Assembly (NCBI RefSeq): GCF_008271695.1
Contig: NZ_VKKY01000002.1
Span: forward strand, 310,001 to 374,000
Length of the DNA stretch: 64,000 nt
From: Rufibacter hautae
GTDB lineage: Bacteria; Bacteroidota; Bacteroidia; Cytophagales; Hymenobacteraceae
Direction of reading: 5' to 3'
Positions 35,100 through 43,755 of the stretch are shown here, in pieces. Below the pieces are notes generated by a model. That model saw only the letters and a program-made list of their open reading frames with translations, was not told the origin of the DNA and ran no database searches. The translations under genes were made by a program, and so were the position numbers. How positions within the stretch are numbered: the first letter of the stretch is position 1; each line of letters starts with the position of its first letter.

Positions 35100-36128
35100 T
35101 TGAAGAAAACAACCATACATGACATTGCGCGGGAGCTGGATGTGACCTTCTCCACGGTGGCGCGGGCCCTCAATGACCATCCGGCCATCAGTGCCGCCAC
35201 CAAAGCGGCGGTGCTTGAAACGGCCAAACGCCTGAACTACCAGCAGAACAAACTGGCTTCCTCCCTGCGTTCCGGGCGCACCAACGTCATCGGGATCATT
35301 GTGCCCAGCCTGGACACCAGTTTCTTCAGTTCGGTGGTGCACGGCATTGAGAAGGTCATGAATGAGAACGGCTACAGCATGCTGCTGTACCAAACCGGCG
35401 AGTCACTGAAGCAGGAGCAGAAGGGGATTGAGACTTTTCTGCAGTCCCGGGTTGACGGAATCATCTCCTCGGTCTCCGGGGAAGTGGAAGGCCGCGAGTT
35501 CTACGAGCAGATCAGCAAGCGCCAGGTGCCGCTGTTGTTTTTTGACCGTGCCATCAACGAACTGCCCGTGCCTTCGGTGACCATCAATGACTACCAAGCC
35601 GGTTTTGTGGCTACGGAGCATCTTATCAAAGAAGGGTACAAGCACATTGCGCATTTCACCTCAGACCAGAACCTGACCATTTTCAAGGAGCGTTTCCGGG
35701 GGTATCGCGATGCCCTGCAGCAGTATGGCTTGCCAATGAACGAGGATATGATTTGCAAGGGCCGGTTGTCTTTGGAATTTGGGAAAGACTCGGTTACGCG
35801 CCTTTTAGAGCAGGAGAAAAACTTTGACGCCGTTTTTGCCGCTGAAGACTATACGGCCATGGGCGCCTTGCAGGTTCTGCTGGAAAGAGGCATTAAAGTA
35901 CCCCAGCAAATGGGTGTCATGGGCTTTGCGAACGAGGCGTTCGGGGCGTTCGTGACTCCTTCGCTATCCACTGTGGACCAGCAGACCATAAGAATGGGAG
36001 AGGAGACTGCGCACCTGTTTCTGAAACTCATTGCGAACAAGGATTTCTACGGCACCACCCCAGAGCGCATCGTGCTGGACCCAATTCTGATTCCTCGGCA
36101 TTCTTCGCAAACAGTGGAACCCAGATAA
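35100..36128 (+). CDS. LacI-family regulator of xylose genes (XylR-like role)
   Basis: This 342-residue LacI-family repressor probably binds the ATGCCAACGTTGGCAT sites before xylBA and the xylanase gene. The helix-turn-helix is TTIHDIARELDVTFSTVARA (residues 4-23), followed by a hinge (NKLASSLRSGRTNVIG) and a sugar-binding sensor domain. The reading frame starts with TTG at 35100, directly before KKTTIHDIA; no ATG is available before the helix-turn-helix, so TTG is the likely start and expression may be low. It is divergent from xylB. Xylose as inducer is inferred from the neighbours. It shares general layout with the other LacI protein but has different recognition-helix residues. Confidence 0.88.
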   Translation: MKKTTIHDIARELDVTFSTVARALNDHPAISAATKAAVLETAKRLNYQQNKLASSLRSGRTNVIGIIVPSLDTSFFSSVVHGIEKVMNENGYSMLLYQTGESLKQEQKGIETFLQSRVDGIISSVSGEVEGREFYEQISKRQVPLLFFDRAINELPVPSVTINDYQAGFVATEHLIKEGYKHIAHFTSDQNLTIFKERFRGYRDALQQYGLPMNEDMICKGRLSLEFGKDSVTRLLEQEKNFDAVFAAEDYTAMGALQVLLERGIKVPQQMGVMGFANEAFGAFVTPSLSTVDQQTIRMGEETAHLFLKLIANKDFYGTTPERIVLDPILIPRHSSQTVEPR

Positions 36129-36439
36129 ATTACCGGTCTCTGTTTTCGGGCTGATTTAGCTAAAAGAGGCTGGAAACAGCTTCTAAGAATAGCTGCTACC
36201 TGACAGCTTTGCTTTATTGGTGGTTCCTGATTCTAGGAGTGCTAGTTTATTCCCGTAAGTTTTGTTGTAAGCATCTATTTGTTCAGCGATAGTGGAAGAA
36301 GGAAGTTTACGGTAGTAGACTTGTTTATTCTTGGCTTAAAATTTATGTTAAGTACAGGCTTTTTCTTATAAGAATATAGAATCAGTTTGCGCAGTGGAAG
36401 GTGGAGATTACGCAAAACATACCGTAATTTTGTAGCTCT
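36129..36439. other. Intergenic region before the MBL hydrolase
   Basis: About 311 bp with no supported gene. It holds palindrome copy 17 near its left end and otherwise AT-rich sequence. Confidence 0.55.
36139..36180. repeat. Dispersed palindrome, copy 17
   Basis: CTGTTTTCGGGCTGATTT and AAAAGAGGCTGGAAACAG around AGCT; 11 bp past the LacI stop, where it may act as a terminator. Confidence 0.6.
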
Positions 36440-37291
36440 ATGGGATTGTACATAACGTCGTTGGCATCGGGGAGTAACGGGAACTGCTATTACATTGGGA
36501 ATGAGCAGGAGGCAGTGTTGGTAGATGCAGGTATTTCGTGCCGCGAAACCGAAGGGCGTATGAAGCGTTTGGGGCTGTCCATGGAGAAAATAAAAGCCAT
36601 TTTTATTTCGCACGAGCACTCTGACCACATCAAGGGTCTGCCGGTGTTGGCGAAAAAATACCAGATTCCGGTCTACATCACACCGGCCACTTTGCAAAAC
36701 CTACGCTTCGGGCTGGATTACCGCTTGGTGAATTCTTTTCAGGCCTACGAGGGGGTGCAGATAGGAGACCTTACCGTCACCGGATTCCCCAAGTTCCACG
36801 ATGCCGCTGATCCGCATAGTTTCATCATCTCCGGCAACGGCATCAACGTGGGCGTGTTCACCGATATCGGGACGCCCTGTGATCATGTCATCAGACAATT
36901 TCAGCTGTGCCACGCGGCTTTCCTGGAAAGCAATTATGACGAGCAGATGCTGGAGCGCGGCCGGTACCCGTATCACCTCAAGGCCAGGATCAGGGGCAAC
37001 CACGGGCACCTTTCCAATCGACAGGCGCTGAATTTGTTCACGGGCTACAAACCCGAGTACATGAGTCACGTGCTGCTGGGTCACCTTTCCAAAGACAACA
37101 ACTGCCCCAAGCTGGTAAAGGAACTCTTCACCACTCACGCCGAGGGCACGCACGTGGTGGTGGCCTCCCGCTATGAAGAAACGCCCGTTTTTTTCATTGA
37201 CGGCGCTCCGGTGGTGTACAACCCAGCGCCAGTCATCAAGACCAAGTCAGTTATAAAGGAAGTTCAGCAGCTGTCCCTTGAATTGTTTTAG
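36440..37291 (+). CDS. Metallo-beta-lactamase-fold hydrolase (WalJ/YycJ-like)
   Basis: This 283-residue MBL-fold protein resembles YycJ/WalJ, reported as an exonuclease-like factor linked to mismatch repair in Bacillus. The N-terminus SLASGSNGNCYYIGNEQEAVLVDAG has the family SGSxGN signature. The zinc ligands are in FISHEHSDHIKGLP near 54-67, with later ligands in FPKFHDAADPHSF near 115, FTDIGT near 140 and LLGHLSKDN near 213. It has no signal peptide. Substrate assignment rests on family resemblance only. It is a single gene, followed by a dispersed palindrome. Confidence 0.88.
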   Translation: MGLYITSLASGSNGNCYYIGNEQEAVLVDAGISCRETEGRMKRLGLSMEKIKAIFISHEHSDHIKGLPVLAKKYQIPVYITPATLQNLRFGLDYRLVNSFQAYEGVQIGDLTVTGFPKFHDAADPHSFIISGNGINVGVFTDIGTPCDHVIRQFQLCHAAFLESNYDEQMLERGRYPYHLKARIRGNHGHLSNRQALNLFTGYKPEYMSHVLLGHLSKDNNCPKLVKELFTTHAEGTHVVVASRYEETPVFFIDGAPVVYNPAPVIKTKSVIKEVQQLSLELF

Positions 37292-37305
37292 GCCAAACCA
37301 CAATG

Positions 37306-37346
37306 TTCATTTTAAGGCAGATTTTAGGAAGATAGCCTTAAAATTC
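37306..37346. repeat. Dispersed palindrome, copy 18
   Basis: TTCATTTTAAGGCAGATTTT, AGG and AAGATAGCCTTAAAATTC; just past the MBL stop. Confidence 0.55.
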
Positions 37347-37616
37347 TTCTTTCTGCAGGTTTTATAAGGTCACCATCTGAAAGGACTACAAGTGAATTTC
37401 TTGGTCCTTGGTCTCAGTTGAGAGCTATCGCCGTTGGCAAGTTTCGCTGTTTATTAAAACTAATAAAGCCTTAGGTTTCCCTGTTTCAGGCTCAAAATTC
37501 ATCTGAGTTTTTGCTCCATATGTAGTTTATGCGCAGTTAAAATCTGGCTTCAATTCAGTTTTTCTGCGCCGGAAAGCGCTTGCCTCTAAGGTGGGCTATT
37601 TCACTTCTTACGCATT

Positions 37617-37649
37617 TTTGCCAACCCTAGAAATACTTCCTACGTTTTG
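37617..37649 (+). promoter_or_regulatory. Bacteroidota-type promoter of the 108-residue gene
   Basis: TTTG at 37617-37620 and TACGTTTT at 37641-37648 are separated by 20 bp, close to the TTTG-N19-21-TAnnTTTG pattern. The box is about 40 bp from the ATG. Confidence 0.5.
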
Positions 37650-37686
37650 ATATCCATGTACCACATATTATAATCAAAATACTACT

Positions 37687-38013
37687 ATGGACGCATCAAA
37701 CTTAAAAGAAAAAGCAGACAACTTTAACCCAGACCATAAAGAAGGACCAGTAGCTCGTGCAATTGAAGAGTATACTGCCAAGTTGCCTTCAGATCTGTTC
37801 TTATGGGCTGCCCTTGGGTCAATGGCCGTATCGGCTACCTTGAAAGTGATGAAAAAAGATGACGAAGCGCTGTTCGTAGGGCAGTGGCCTGCGCCATTCC
37901 TGCTGTTGGGTCTTTACAACAAACTAGTGAAAGTAAAAGGCTCTGACGGCGAGAAAGACGGTCCTAACCGCCCGGCTGGTGCTAACGCCGAGATCAGAAA
38001 CGCCGGACACTAA
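37687..38013 (+). CDS. Small membrane-associated protein of unknown function
   Basis: This 108-residue protein is not recognised by function. Residues about 36-52 (LFLWAALGSMAVSATLKVM) and 64-80 (GQWPAPFLLLGLYNKLV) are hydrophobic and could be two short membrane segments. The N-terminus is charged (MDASNLKEKADNFNPDHKEG) and the C-terminus is polar and Asn/Gly-rich. Similar short proteins seem common in Hymenobacteraceae, which is from memory and not checked. It has its own promoter and a strong terminator, so it is an independent, probably well-expressed gene. Confidence 0.75.
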   Translation: MDASNLKEKADNFNPDHKEGPVARAIEEYTAKLPSDLFLWAALGSMAVSATLKVMKKDDEALFVGQWPAPFLLLGLYNKLVKVKGSDGEKDGPNRPAGANAEIRNAGH

Positions 38014-38030
38014 TCCTTCGGTTTAGCTGT

Positions 38031-38070
38031 AAAAGACAAAGGGGAAGCTTCGGCCTCCCCTTTGTCTTTT
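38031..38070 (+). terminator. Terminator of the 108-residue gene
   Basis: AAAAGACAAAGGGGA pairs with TCCCCTTTGTCTTTT around a 10-base loop, 18 bp past the stop. A-runs and T-runs flank both sides, so it may also stop hrpB transcription. Confidence 0.88.
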
Positions 38071-38103
38071 AAGCTTGTTTTAAGAAAAACAGGCCTGAAA
38101 CGA
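38069..38103. repeat. Dispersed palindrome, copy 19
   Basis: TTTTAAGCTTGTTTT, AAG, AAAAACAGGCCTGAAACG; abuts the preceding terminator and the 3' end of hrpB. Confidence 0.55.
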
Positions 38104-38118
38104 TTGGTATTGCTTAAC

Positions 38119-40668
38119 CTAAGGCTGCGGCCTTTTTTTCGTGCCTCTGGTGGGTACCGCTGAGAGGGGATCATCGGGCCAGAAGTGTTTGGGGTAGCGG
38201 CCCCGCAGGTCTTTCCTGACATCAAAGTAGCCGGTGGTCCAGAAACTTCTCAGATCCCGGGTTACCTGCACCGGGCGCGAGGCCGGCGAAAGCAGGTGCA
38301 TGAGCACGGGTACCTTGCCACCGCCAATCCGCGGAGTGTCCAGCATCCCGAAAACCTCCTGCAGCCGGACGGCCAGTATGGGAGTGCTGGCATCAGCATA
38401 GTTCAGCCCGATGCGCGAGCCGCTGGGAACCTCCAGGTGCGAGGGCGCCAAGCGGTCCATCTCCTGGCGCTGCTCCCAGGAAAGGTCCGCGAGCAGAATC
38501 TCCTTGAAATCCAGTTTGGCCACTTGCTCCAGGGTGCGTAAACCCAACAGGTGCGGCAAAAGCCATTCCTCCATCGTCGCTTCCAAAGCTTCTTCTGAGA
38601 CGTCGGGCCACTGGTCCGGCGAGAGCTGGTGCAGAAACGCCAGCCGTTCGCGGGTTTTCTGCGCTTCCTCAGACCACGGCATCCGTTCAAGGCCTTTTTC
38701 TTTCAGGGCCTGCAGCAGCGCCTCCGCCACCAGTTCCTGGTTGGGGTTTGGCAAAGCTGACTCTTCCAGGGTCAAGGCGCCCATGCGCGTGATCTGTCGG
38801 GCGATGACTTTCTCCGTGGCCGCATCCCAGCGTACTTCCTCTATGCGCTCCAACTGGCCCGAAAAATGAGTGAGCAGCTCTTCCTTAGTAACAGGCGCCG
38901 CCGATAAAACCCGCGGCCGGGTGCCTAGCTCTAGATGCGCGATGGCGTAGAACTCGGCCTCCCCAAACAATTCTGTCTGCAAAGTGGCGCGCTGCCCCGA
39001 GATGAGGCGCACGCGTCCCGAGGTTTCCCGCTGGGCCAAACGATCTGGGTACGCTAAAGCAGTTAGAAGCCCGATGGCACCGTAGTTAGGGGAGGTTCTT
39101 TTGGTTTTTATGCGCTGCCGGAGGTTCTGGGCCTGTTCCCGTATTTTGCGGACGGTGTTGCCATCCACGGTATAACCCGGCGTGGGCGGTGATTGGCCGT
39201 CCAGCAACTCCAATCGAAGCGTAAGGTCCGGCAGCGGATCAGCGAAGGAAATCTGCATTGGTTTAAGGATATCGCGGTCCGAGAGCAGGGCGGCTACATC
39301 GCAGGCGGTGGCGCCTAACCCCAAGGCATGGCCGCGCACCACCAGATGGCCTAACCTAGGAGAAAGCCCCAAGGCTGCCAGGGCCTTCCCGTGGGCCGTG
39401 GCTTTGCCAGCTTTATCCAAGGCTTCCAGGCGAACCAGCAGGTCGCGGGCGAGGGAAAGCGCGGCGGCGGGCGGGGTGTCCAGCCACTTCAGGTCGGTGG
39501 CTTCCTGGGCGCCCCAGATGGACAATTCCAAGGCCAGGCCTGTTAAGTCTGCTTCGCAGATCTCCGGGGTTTGCCGGTCGGCGAGTTGGAGTTGATCGGC
39601 GGAGGACCACATGCGGTAGCAAACGCCCGGACCCAGACGACCGGCCCGGCCACGGCGCTGATCAGCGGCGGCCCTGGAGACCGGAATGGTAGCCAGCGTG
39701 GTCAATCCGATGCGCGGCACGAACTTGGGAACGCGCGCGAATCCGCCGTCAATCACCACTTTCACGCCTTCAATGGTCAAACTGGTCTCGGCAATACTGG
39801 TGGCCAGCACGATCTTTCTCCTCCCGGTTGGGGCCGGCCGGATGGCGGCCAATTGCTGGGTGAGGTTCAAATCGCCGTGCAGCAAGTGCAGGTCAATGGT
39901 GGAGGCCAGTTTCCCTTCCAGTGCCTGAGCCACGCGCCGCATCTCACCCATACCCGGCAAGAAAACCAGTACGTCACCCTCCGGTTCCTGATCCAGGGCT
40001 TTTCTGATGGATTTTGGTAAAAGGTTCGCTAAACGCTCGGCTGGTCTCTGACCAGCCGAGGCCATTTCCGCGGGGGAGAGGTAATGCGTCTCCACCGGGA
40101 ACTGGCAGCCTTCGCTTTTAATCACGGGCGCTTCCAGCCAATTAGCGACGGAGGCAGCATCAAGGGTGGCACTCATGACCAGAATCCGCAGGTCAGGCCG
40201 GAGCACGGCCTGGGCATCCAGGGCCAAGGCCAAACCCACATCGGCCTGGAGGCTCCGCTCATGGAATTCATCGAAGATAATGGCCGCTACACCCTCCAGG
40301 GCCGGATCGCTCTGAAGCAGGCGCGTGAGAATGCCTTCGGTAACTACCTCAATGCGGGTGTGCTGCGACACAATATGCTCCATCCGGACCCAATACCCTA
40401 CGGTCTGGCCCACTTCCTCGCCCAGCAAATCAGACATGCGTTGGGCGGCGGCCCGGGCGGCTAGCCTACGCGGCTCCAGCATGATGATTTTGCCGCCGGC
40501 GCGCCAGTCCGCCTCCAAAAGAGCCAAAGGAACCAGCGTGGTTTTACCGGCGCCGGGCGGGGCCTCCAGCACAGCGCGGGAGTTGGTTTGTAAGGCGGTG
40601 AGCAGCCGCGGCAAGGCTTCTTTGACCGGTAGATCTGGTAAAAAGGAAAGGGAAGTAGTAGCTGACAT
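38119..40668 (-). CDS. hrpB: ATP-dependent RNA helicase HrpB
   Basis: This 849-residue DEAH-type helicase of the HrpB family is of normal length. Motifs in order are Walker A APPGAGKTTLVPLALLE near 37-53, DEFHERSLQADVGLAL near 132-147, SATLDAASVANWL near 165, ATSIAETSLTIEGVKVVIDG near 293-312 and QRRGRAGRLGPGVCYRMW near 338-355. The HrpB-specific C-terminal domain follows, with LLSPASRPVQVTRDLRSFW near 795-813 and RYPKHFWPDDPL near 828. It is cytoplasmic. The biological role of HrpB is poorly defined; an RNA-related function is assumed from the family. It is a single gene convergent with the small membrane protein gene. Confidence 0.94.
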   Translation of the reverse strand: MSATTSLSFLPDLPVKEALPRLLTALQTNSRAVLEAPPGAGKTTLVPLALLEADWRAGGKIIMLEPRRLAARAAAQRMSDLLGEEVGQTVGYWVRMEHIVSQHTRIEVVTEGILTRLLQSDPALEGVAAIIFDEFHERSLQADVGLALALDAQAVLRPDLRILVMSATLDAASVANWLEAPVIKSEGCQFPVETHYLSPAEMASAGQRPAERLANLLPKSIRKALDQEPEGDVLVFLPGMGEMRRVAQALEGKLASTIDLHLLHGDLNLTQQLAAIRPAPTGRRKIVLATSIAETSLTIEGVKVVIDGGFARVPKFVPRIGLTTLATIPVSRAAADQRRGRAGRLGPGVCYRMWSSADQLQLADRQTPEICEADLTGLALELSIWGAQEATDLKWLDTPPAAALSLARDLLVRLEALDKAGKATAHGKALAALGLSPRLGHLVVRGHALGLGATACDVAALLSDRDILKPMQISFADPLPDLTLRLELLDGQSPPTPGYTVDGNTVRKIREQAQNLRQRIKTKRTSPNYGAIGLLTALAYPDRLAQRETSGRVRLISGQRATLQTELFGEAEFYAIAHLELGTRPRVLSAAPVTKEELLTHFSGQLERIEEVRWDAATEKVIARQITRMGALTLEESALPNPNQELVAEALLQALKEKGLERMPWSEEAQKTRERLAFLHQLSPDQWPDVSEEALEATMEEWLLPHLLGLRTLEQVAKLDFKEILLADLSWEQRQEMDRLAPSHLEVPSGSRIGLNYADASTPILAVRLQEVFGMLDTPRIGGGKVPVLMHLLSPASRPVQVTRDLRSFWTTGYFDVRKDLRGRYPKHFWPDDPLSAVPTRGTKKRPQP

Positions 40669-40721
40669 GTCACCTCAAATTTCGGGAATCCTGTTTTAAA
40701 CTCGCTTCCGGAGAAAAGATA

Positions 40722-40759
40722 TTTTTAGCCTGGTTTTATAGAAACGGCCCTAAAACAGC
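40722..40759. repeat. Dispersed palindrome, copy 20
   Basis: TTTTTAGCCTGGTTTT, ATAG, AAACGGCCCTAAAACAG; between hrpB and the YciF-like gene. Confidence 0.6.
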
Positions 40760-40793
40760 AAAGCCTGCTCCCCAAGAGGAACAGGCTTTGCTG
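40756..40793 (-). terminator. Terminator of the YciF-like gene
   Basis: CAGCAAAGCCTG pairs with CAGGCTTTGCTG around 14 bases. Read on the minus strand it is followed by TTTTAGGG. It lies 19 bp past the stop. Confidence 0.85.
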
Positions 40794-40811
40794 TCTTTCT
40801 TCAACTAAAAG

Positions 40812-41303
40812 CTATTCTGCTTTCTCGTTGATATAGCTTTTGGCCAGGTCGTTGAGCAACGTATCTGTTTTTTGCTCTTCAGCCAAGGTTTGTCTCAGCA
40901 AATCAGCGGCTTCTTTGTGGCCCAGGCGCTCTGCAAAGTGAGCGGCGGTACCGTAACCGGCAATCTCATAGTGCTCCATGCGTTGGATGGAAGCGATAAG
41001 CCCAGCATCTTTCACCTCTGGGGTAGCGTCTTCCTCAATGGTTTCCTCGCCTTCCTCAACCAGGCCTTCCATGGCTTTGCACTTCATGCGACCGGGGGTA
41101 GTGCCCACCAGTTCGCAGACTTTTTCTAAGCGGTCTTTCTGCGCTTTGGTTTCTTCCAGGTGGGTGGTGATCGCCTGCTTCAGTTTTTCGTCGTCAGTGG
41201 CTTTGATCATTTTGGTTAACGCAGCAACGCCTTGTTTTTCAGCGCTATATAGGTCCTTGAGTTGGTGCTCAAATAAATCTTCTAGTGTTTTTAACTTAGC
41301 CAT
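40812..41303 (-). CDS. YciE/YciF-like ferritin-fold protein (DUF892)
   Basis: This 163-residue four-helix protein of the DUF892 family starts with the conserved LKTLEDLFEHQLKDLYSAEK (residues 4-23). Conserved acidic and His residues typical of the di-iron fold are present: AEKQGV near 21, TTHLEETKAQKDRLEKV near 47-63, and QRMEHYEIAGYGTAAHFAE near 106-124. Members are stress-induced, and their exact biochemical role is unclear. It is cytoplasmic and monocistronic, with a strong terminator. Confidence 0.9.
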   Translation of the reverse strand: MAKLKTLEDLFEHQLKDLYSAEKQGVAALTKMIKATDDEKLKQAITTHLEETKAQKDRLEKVCELVGTTPGRMKCKAMEGLVEEGEETIEEDATPEVKDAGLIASIQRMEHYEIAGYGTAAHFAERLGHKEAADLLRQTLAEEQKTDTLLNDLAKSYINEKAE

Positions 41304-41478
41304 AGTGTTATAAGTTCGGTTAGTTGGTAATTATACCGTCTATACGAGGGGGTAGGGTTTGGGTTAAAAAAGAATGGGGATTTCACCCGTTCTACAATAC
41401 TATTTCTATGGCCTTGCAGCTTCCTTTTTGTGGTTCTTCCTGCGGAGCCCATTCCTAAGGTGCTGATTTTTCAAGGGG

Positions 41479-41784
41479 TTAGAGGTCCTGTACTTTTTGT
41501 TTTGGCAGGAGCAGGAAGAAAATAGGGGCCAGAAGTAAAATTGTTAAAAGGATAATGGTGCCGAAAGCCACTGCATCTCCTTTCTGCTGTCTGCTCCAAG
41601 GCAGCAGGAGCCAATTCAAGTGCAGAATGATCAACCCGATCATACCACCGCAAGCAAAAAGGACTTTCTCATGCCTGGAAAGGGCATCTTCTGGTTTGTT
41701 TACCGTCATGAAAAGCAGTAAAACCAGAAGCACCCCCAGCAGGGCCACAATCAAAAGGCAGTAAAGAATAATTAGCTTTTCCAT
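41479..41784 (-). CDS. Small three-helix membrane protein of unknown function
   Basis: This 101-residue protein shows three hydrophobic segments at about 4-27, 44-62 and 72-93, and ends in a short basic tail (PKQKVQDL). No motif or family is recognised. The gene is flanked by its own intergenic sequences on both sides and is divergent from the transglycosylase gene. The reading frame and membrane pattern support it being real, but no function can be assigned. Confidence 0.65.
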   Translation of the reverse strand: MEKLIILYCLLIVALLGVLLVLLLFMTVNKPEDALSRHEKVLFACGGMIGLIILHLNWLLLPWSRQQKGDAVAFGTIILLTILLLAPIFFLLLPKQKVQDL

Positions 41785-42098
41785 GTTGTAAAGGAGAGCC
41801 TTTTCTATTACTTTAAGGTAAAACCTAGATTACCAATATGTTATGGAAGGTGGCTGTAAGGGCAGGTAAGGCCTAGGGCTGTTTTGTGGTTGTTTTTCTG
41901 AAATAGGCTATAAAACGTGTAAGGGTAGAAGCGTTTCCTTTCTGGCTTTAGGGAAAAACTAACTTCCTGTTTTTTTGGAACGTATCTTGTACTTTTTAGG
42001 TAATAAAGGCCGTAAATGAAGAATAACTTTTGCTGGTGGTAAACTAAAAACGGCTTTGGCAGGGTTATGGTAGCAAAGGAAACCAGCAGGAAAAGAGA
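41785..42098. other. Divergent intergenic region before the transglycosylase
   Basis: About 314 bp without a gene, including palindrome copy 21. Promoters for both directions are expected; only partial TAnnTTT-like strings are seen. Confidence 0.5.
41879..41918. repeat. Dispersed palindrome, copy 21
   Basis: CTGTTTTGTGGTTGTTTTT, CTG, AAATAGGCTATAAAACGTG; last copy before a 13.4-kb stretch without any. Confidence 0.5.
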
Positions 42099-43022
42099 AT
42101 GATCATGACAGACAACATCTGGAAATATTTGGGCGGTTTGGGACTGATGGCCCTTACCCTCAACCTCTGCAGTCAGCAGTCTTTCACGGCAGATTCTCCG
42201 ACCGGTGGAAACGATGAGGTGCGTTTTACCCGAGGTGAAGTCGTCAAAGCCCCTAGTCTGCCTGCCTCGCTTTCCTTTGCCGGAGAGCCCGTTCCGCTGG
42301 AGGTACCAGATGTGGCCGAGCGCCTGGACCGGGAACTGCTGGTGAACTCCTACCTGCAAGCTACCACGCTGATAGGTTTGAAGCGGATGCAGCGCTACCG
42401 GCCCGAGATTGAACGCATGCTCCGCGAGAATGATATCCCAGAGGATTTCGTGTATCTTTCCCTAGCCGAGAGTCTGTTCAGCCAGGTGACCTCCCCCGCC
42501 GGGGCCTCTGGGTTCTGGCAGCTCATGCCCGATACTGCCCGTGGGTATGGTCTTCTGGTGAACGCTGAGGTGGATGAGCGTTTTCATATAAAGAAATCTA
42601 CCTTGGCGGCTTGCCGGTACTTGAAGTCAGCCATGAAAAAGTTTGGTTCCTGGACCAATGCCGCCGCTGCCTATAACCGTGGGGTAGGCGGTATTGACCG
42701 GGCCTTGGAACAACAGAAAGTAGACTCTTATTATGACCTATACCTGAACGATGAAACGTCTAGGTACATGTTCCGGATCCTGGCTTTGAAAGAGGTACTG
42801 GGCAACCCGGCGAAATATGGCTTTGACCTGCCCAAAGAGCAAGGCTACGAACCGTTACCTACCCGCTCCCTGACGGTTACTTCCTCCATCCCGGACCTGG
42901 CCCAATTTGCCTTGGATCAGGGTACCAACTATAAAACCTTGCGCCTCTACAACCCCTGGATCAAGAGCTTTAAGCTGACTGTGGCCCCCGGAAAAGAGTT
43001 TGTGCTGGAACTACCCAAATAA
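42099..43022 (+). CDS. Lytic transglycosylase, MltD-like
   Basis: This 307-residue family 1 lytic transglycosylase cleaves the peptidoglycan sugar backbone. An N-terminal hydrophobic segment (LGGLGLMALTLNLC) suggests an exported lipoprotein or anchored protein. The SLT fold starts near 100 with RYRPEIERMLRENDIPEDFV. The catalytic Glu lies in YLSLAESLFSQVTSPAGASG near 119-138, and GFWQLMPDTARGYGL, TLAACRYLKSAMKKFG and AAAAYNRGVGGI complete the domain. The C-terminal 50 residues (from LTVTSSIPDLAQFALDQ) resemble a divergent LysM module, as in MltD. It lies 187 bp upstream of the sigma factor gene in the same orientation. Confidence 0.92.
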   Translation: MIMTDNIWKYLGGLGLMALTLNLCSQQSFTADSPTGGNDEVRFTRGEVVKAPSLPASLSFAGEPVPLEVPDVAERLDRELLVNSYLQATTLIGLKRMQRYRPEIERMLRENDIPEDFVYLSLAESLFSQVTSPAGASGFWQLMPDTARGYGLLVNAEVDERFHIKKSTLAACRYLKSAMKKFGSWTNAAAAYNRGVGGIDRALEQQKVDSYYDLYLNDETSRYMFRILALKEVLGNPAKYGFDLPKEQGYEPLPTRSLTVTSSIPDLAQFALDQGTNYKTLRLYNPWIKSFKLTVAPGKEFVLELPK

Positions 43023-43209
43023 TTGGCAAGCTTGACTTCTTCTTTCAGAAGGAGCAGGGTTCTTTACCAAAATCTTTATTTTGCATAAGAGCTAAGCAGA
43101 CACGGTCTGAGGGTCTTGTACTTCCCTTGCGTGAGAGACAACCATGGCGTATCTTAGAGGCGCCTTCCTGGGAGTGATTGGTTTAGGAAGTCCATTATAA
43201 AATGACTTT

Positions 43210-43755
43210 ATGGTTGAAAGTAGGTTTGGTGGCGTGGCCGAGGAGAAGCTGTTAGAGGCCATCAGGAAGGGGAAACAGGAGGCCTTTGGGTTGCTGTATG
43301 ATACTTACGCTCCGGTCCTGATGGGCATGATCTCCCGGATGGTGTCCCAAACGGAACTAGCCGAAGAGGTGCTGAAAGAAACCTTCCTTACCATCTGGTC
43401 TCGTATCCATATCTTTGATCCTTCCCAAAGCAGGTTTCTCACCTGGAGCCTGGCCTTAGCCCGCGGGATAGCCTTGGAAGCCCAGAAAAACGGGAAATAC
43501 CTTCAACTCAACCAAAGCGGCAAAACCGAAACCAGTCCTCTGACAGAAGTAAAAAAAGAAGACTTCTTAAAAGATGCCCGAACGAATGAAGCGTTTTGCC
43601 AACTGGAGCCCCAGGAACGCGCCATCTTAGATTTAATTTACCTCAAAGGGTACAGTTGCTCCCAAGCCTCCCAAGCCTTGGGTATTTCTGAGGAGCAACT
43701 TAAAAGCCGTCTAAAAACGGCCTTCAAACACATAGCAGCAGAGAAAACAGCATGA
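43210..43755 (+). CDS. ECF-type RNA polymerase sigma factor (SigK-like)
   Basis: This 181-residue sigma-70 family factor has region 2 near 13-82 (KGKQEAFGLLYDTYAPVLMG; EVLKETFLTIWSRI) and region 4 near 125-175 (LEPQERAILDLIYLKGYSCS; QASQALGISEEQLKSRLKTA). The stop codon overlaps the start of the following cupin anti-sigma gene by 4 bp (ATGA), so they are translationally coupled and the neighbour is its probable antagonist. The signal may be oxidative, by analogy with SigK/RskA and ChrR-type pairs, but this is inference. Confidence 0.9.
   Translation: MVESRFGGVAEEKLLEAIRKGKQEAFGLLYDTYAPVLMGMISRMVSQTELAEEVLKETFLTIWSRIHIFDPSQSRFLTWSLALARGIALEAQKNGKYLQLNQSGKTETSPLTEVKKEDFLKDARTNEAFCQLEPQERAILDLIYLKGYSCSQASQALGISEEQLKSRLKTAFKHIAAEKTA

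Larger units (their letters stand above)
37292..37686. other. Intergenic region with palindrome and promoter
   Basis: About 395 bp with no gene. A dispersed palindrome follows the MBL gene and a promoter for the small downstream gene lies near 37617-37649. Confidence 0.55.

Noticed and set aside
36275..36697. Minus-strand frame upstream of and overlapping the MBL hydrolase
   Set aside because: Overlaps the 5' end of a solid gene and translates to low-quality sequence with no features.
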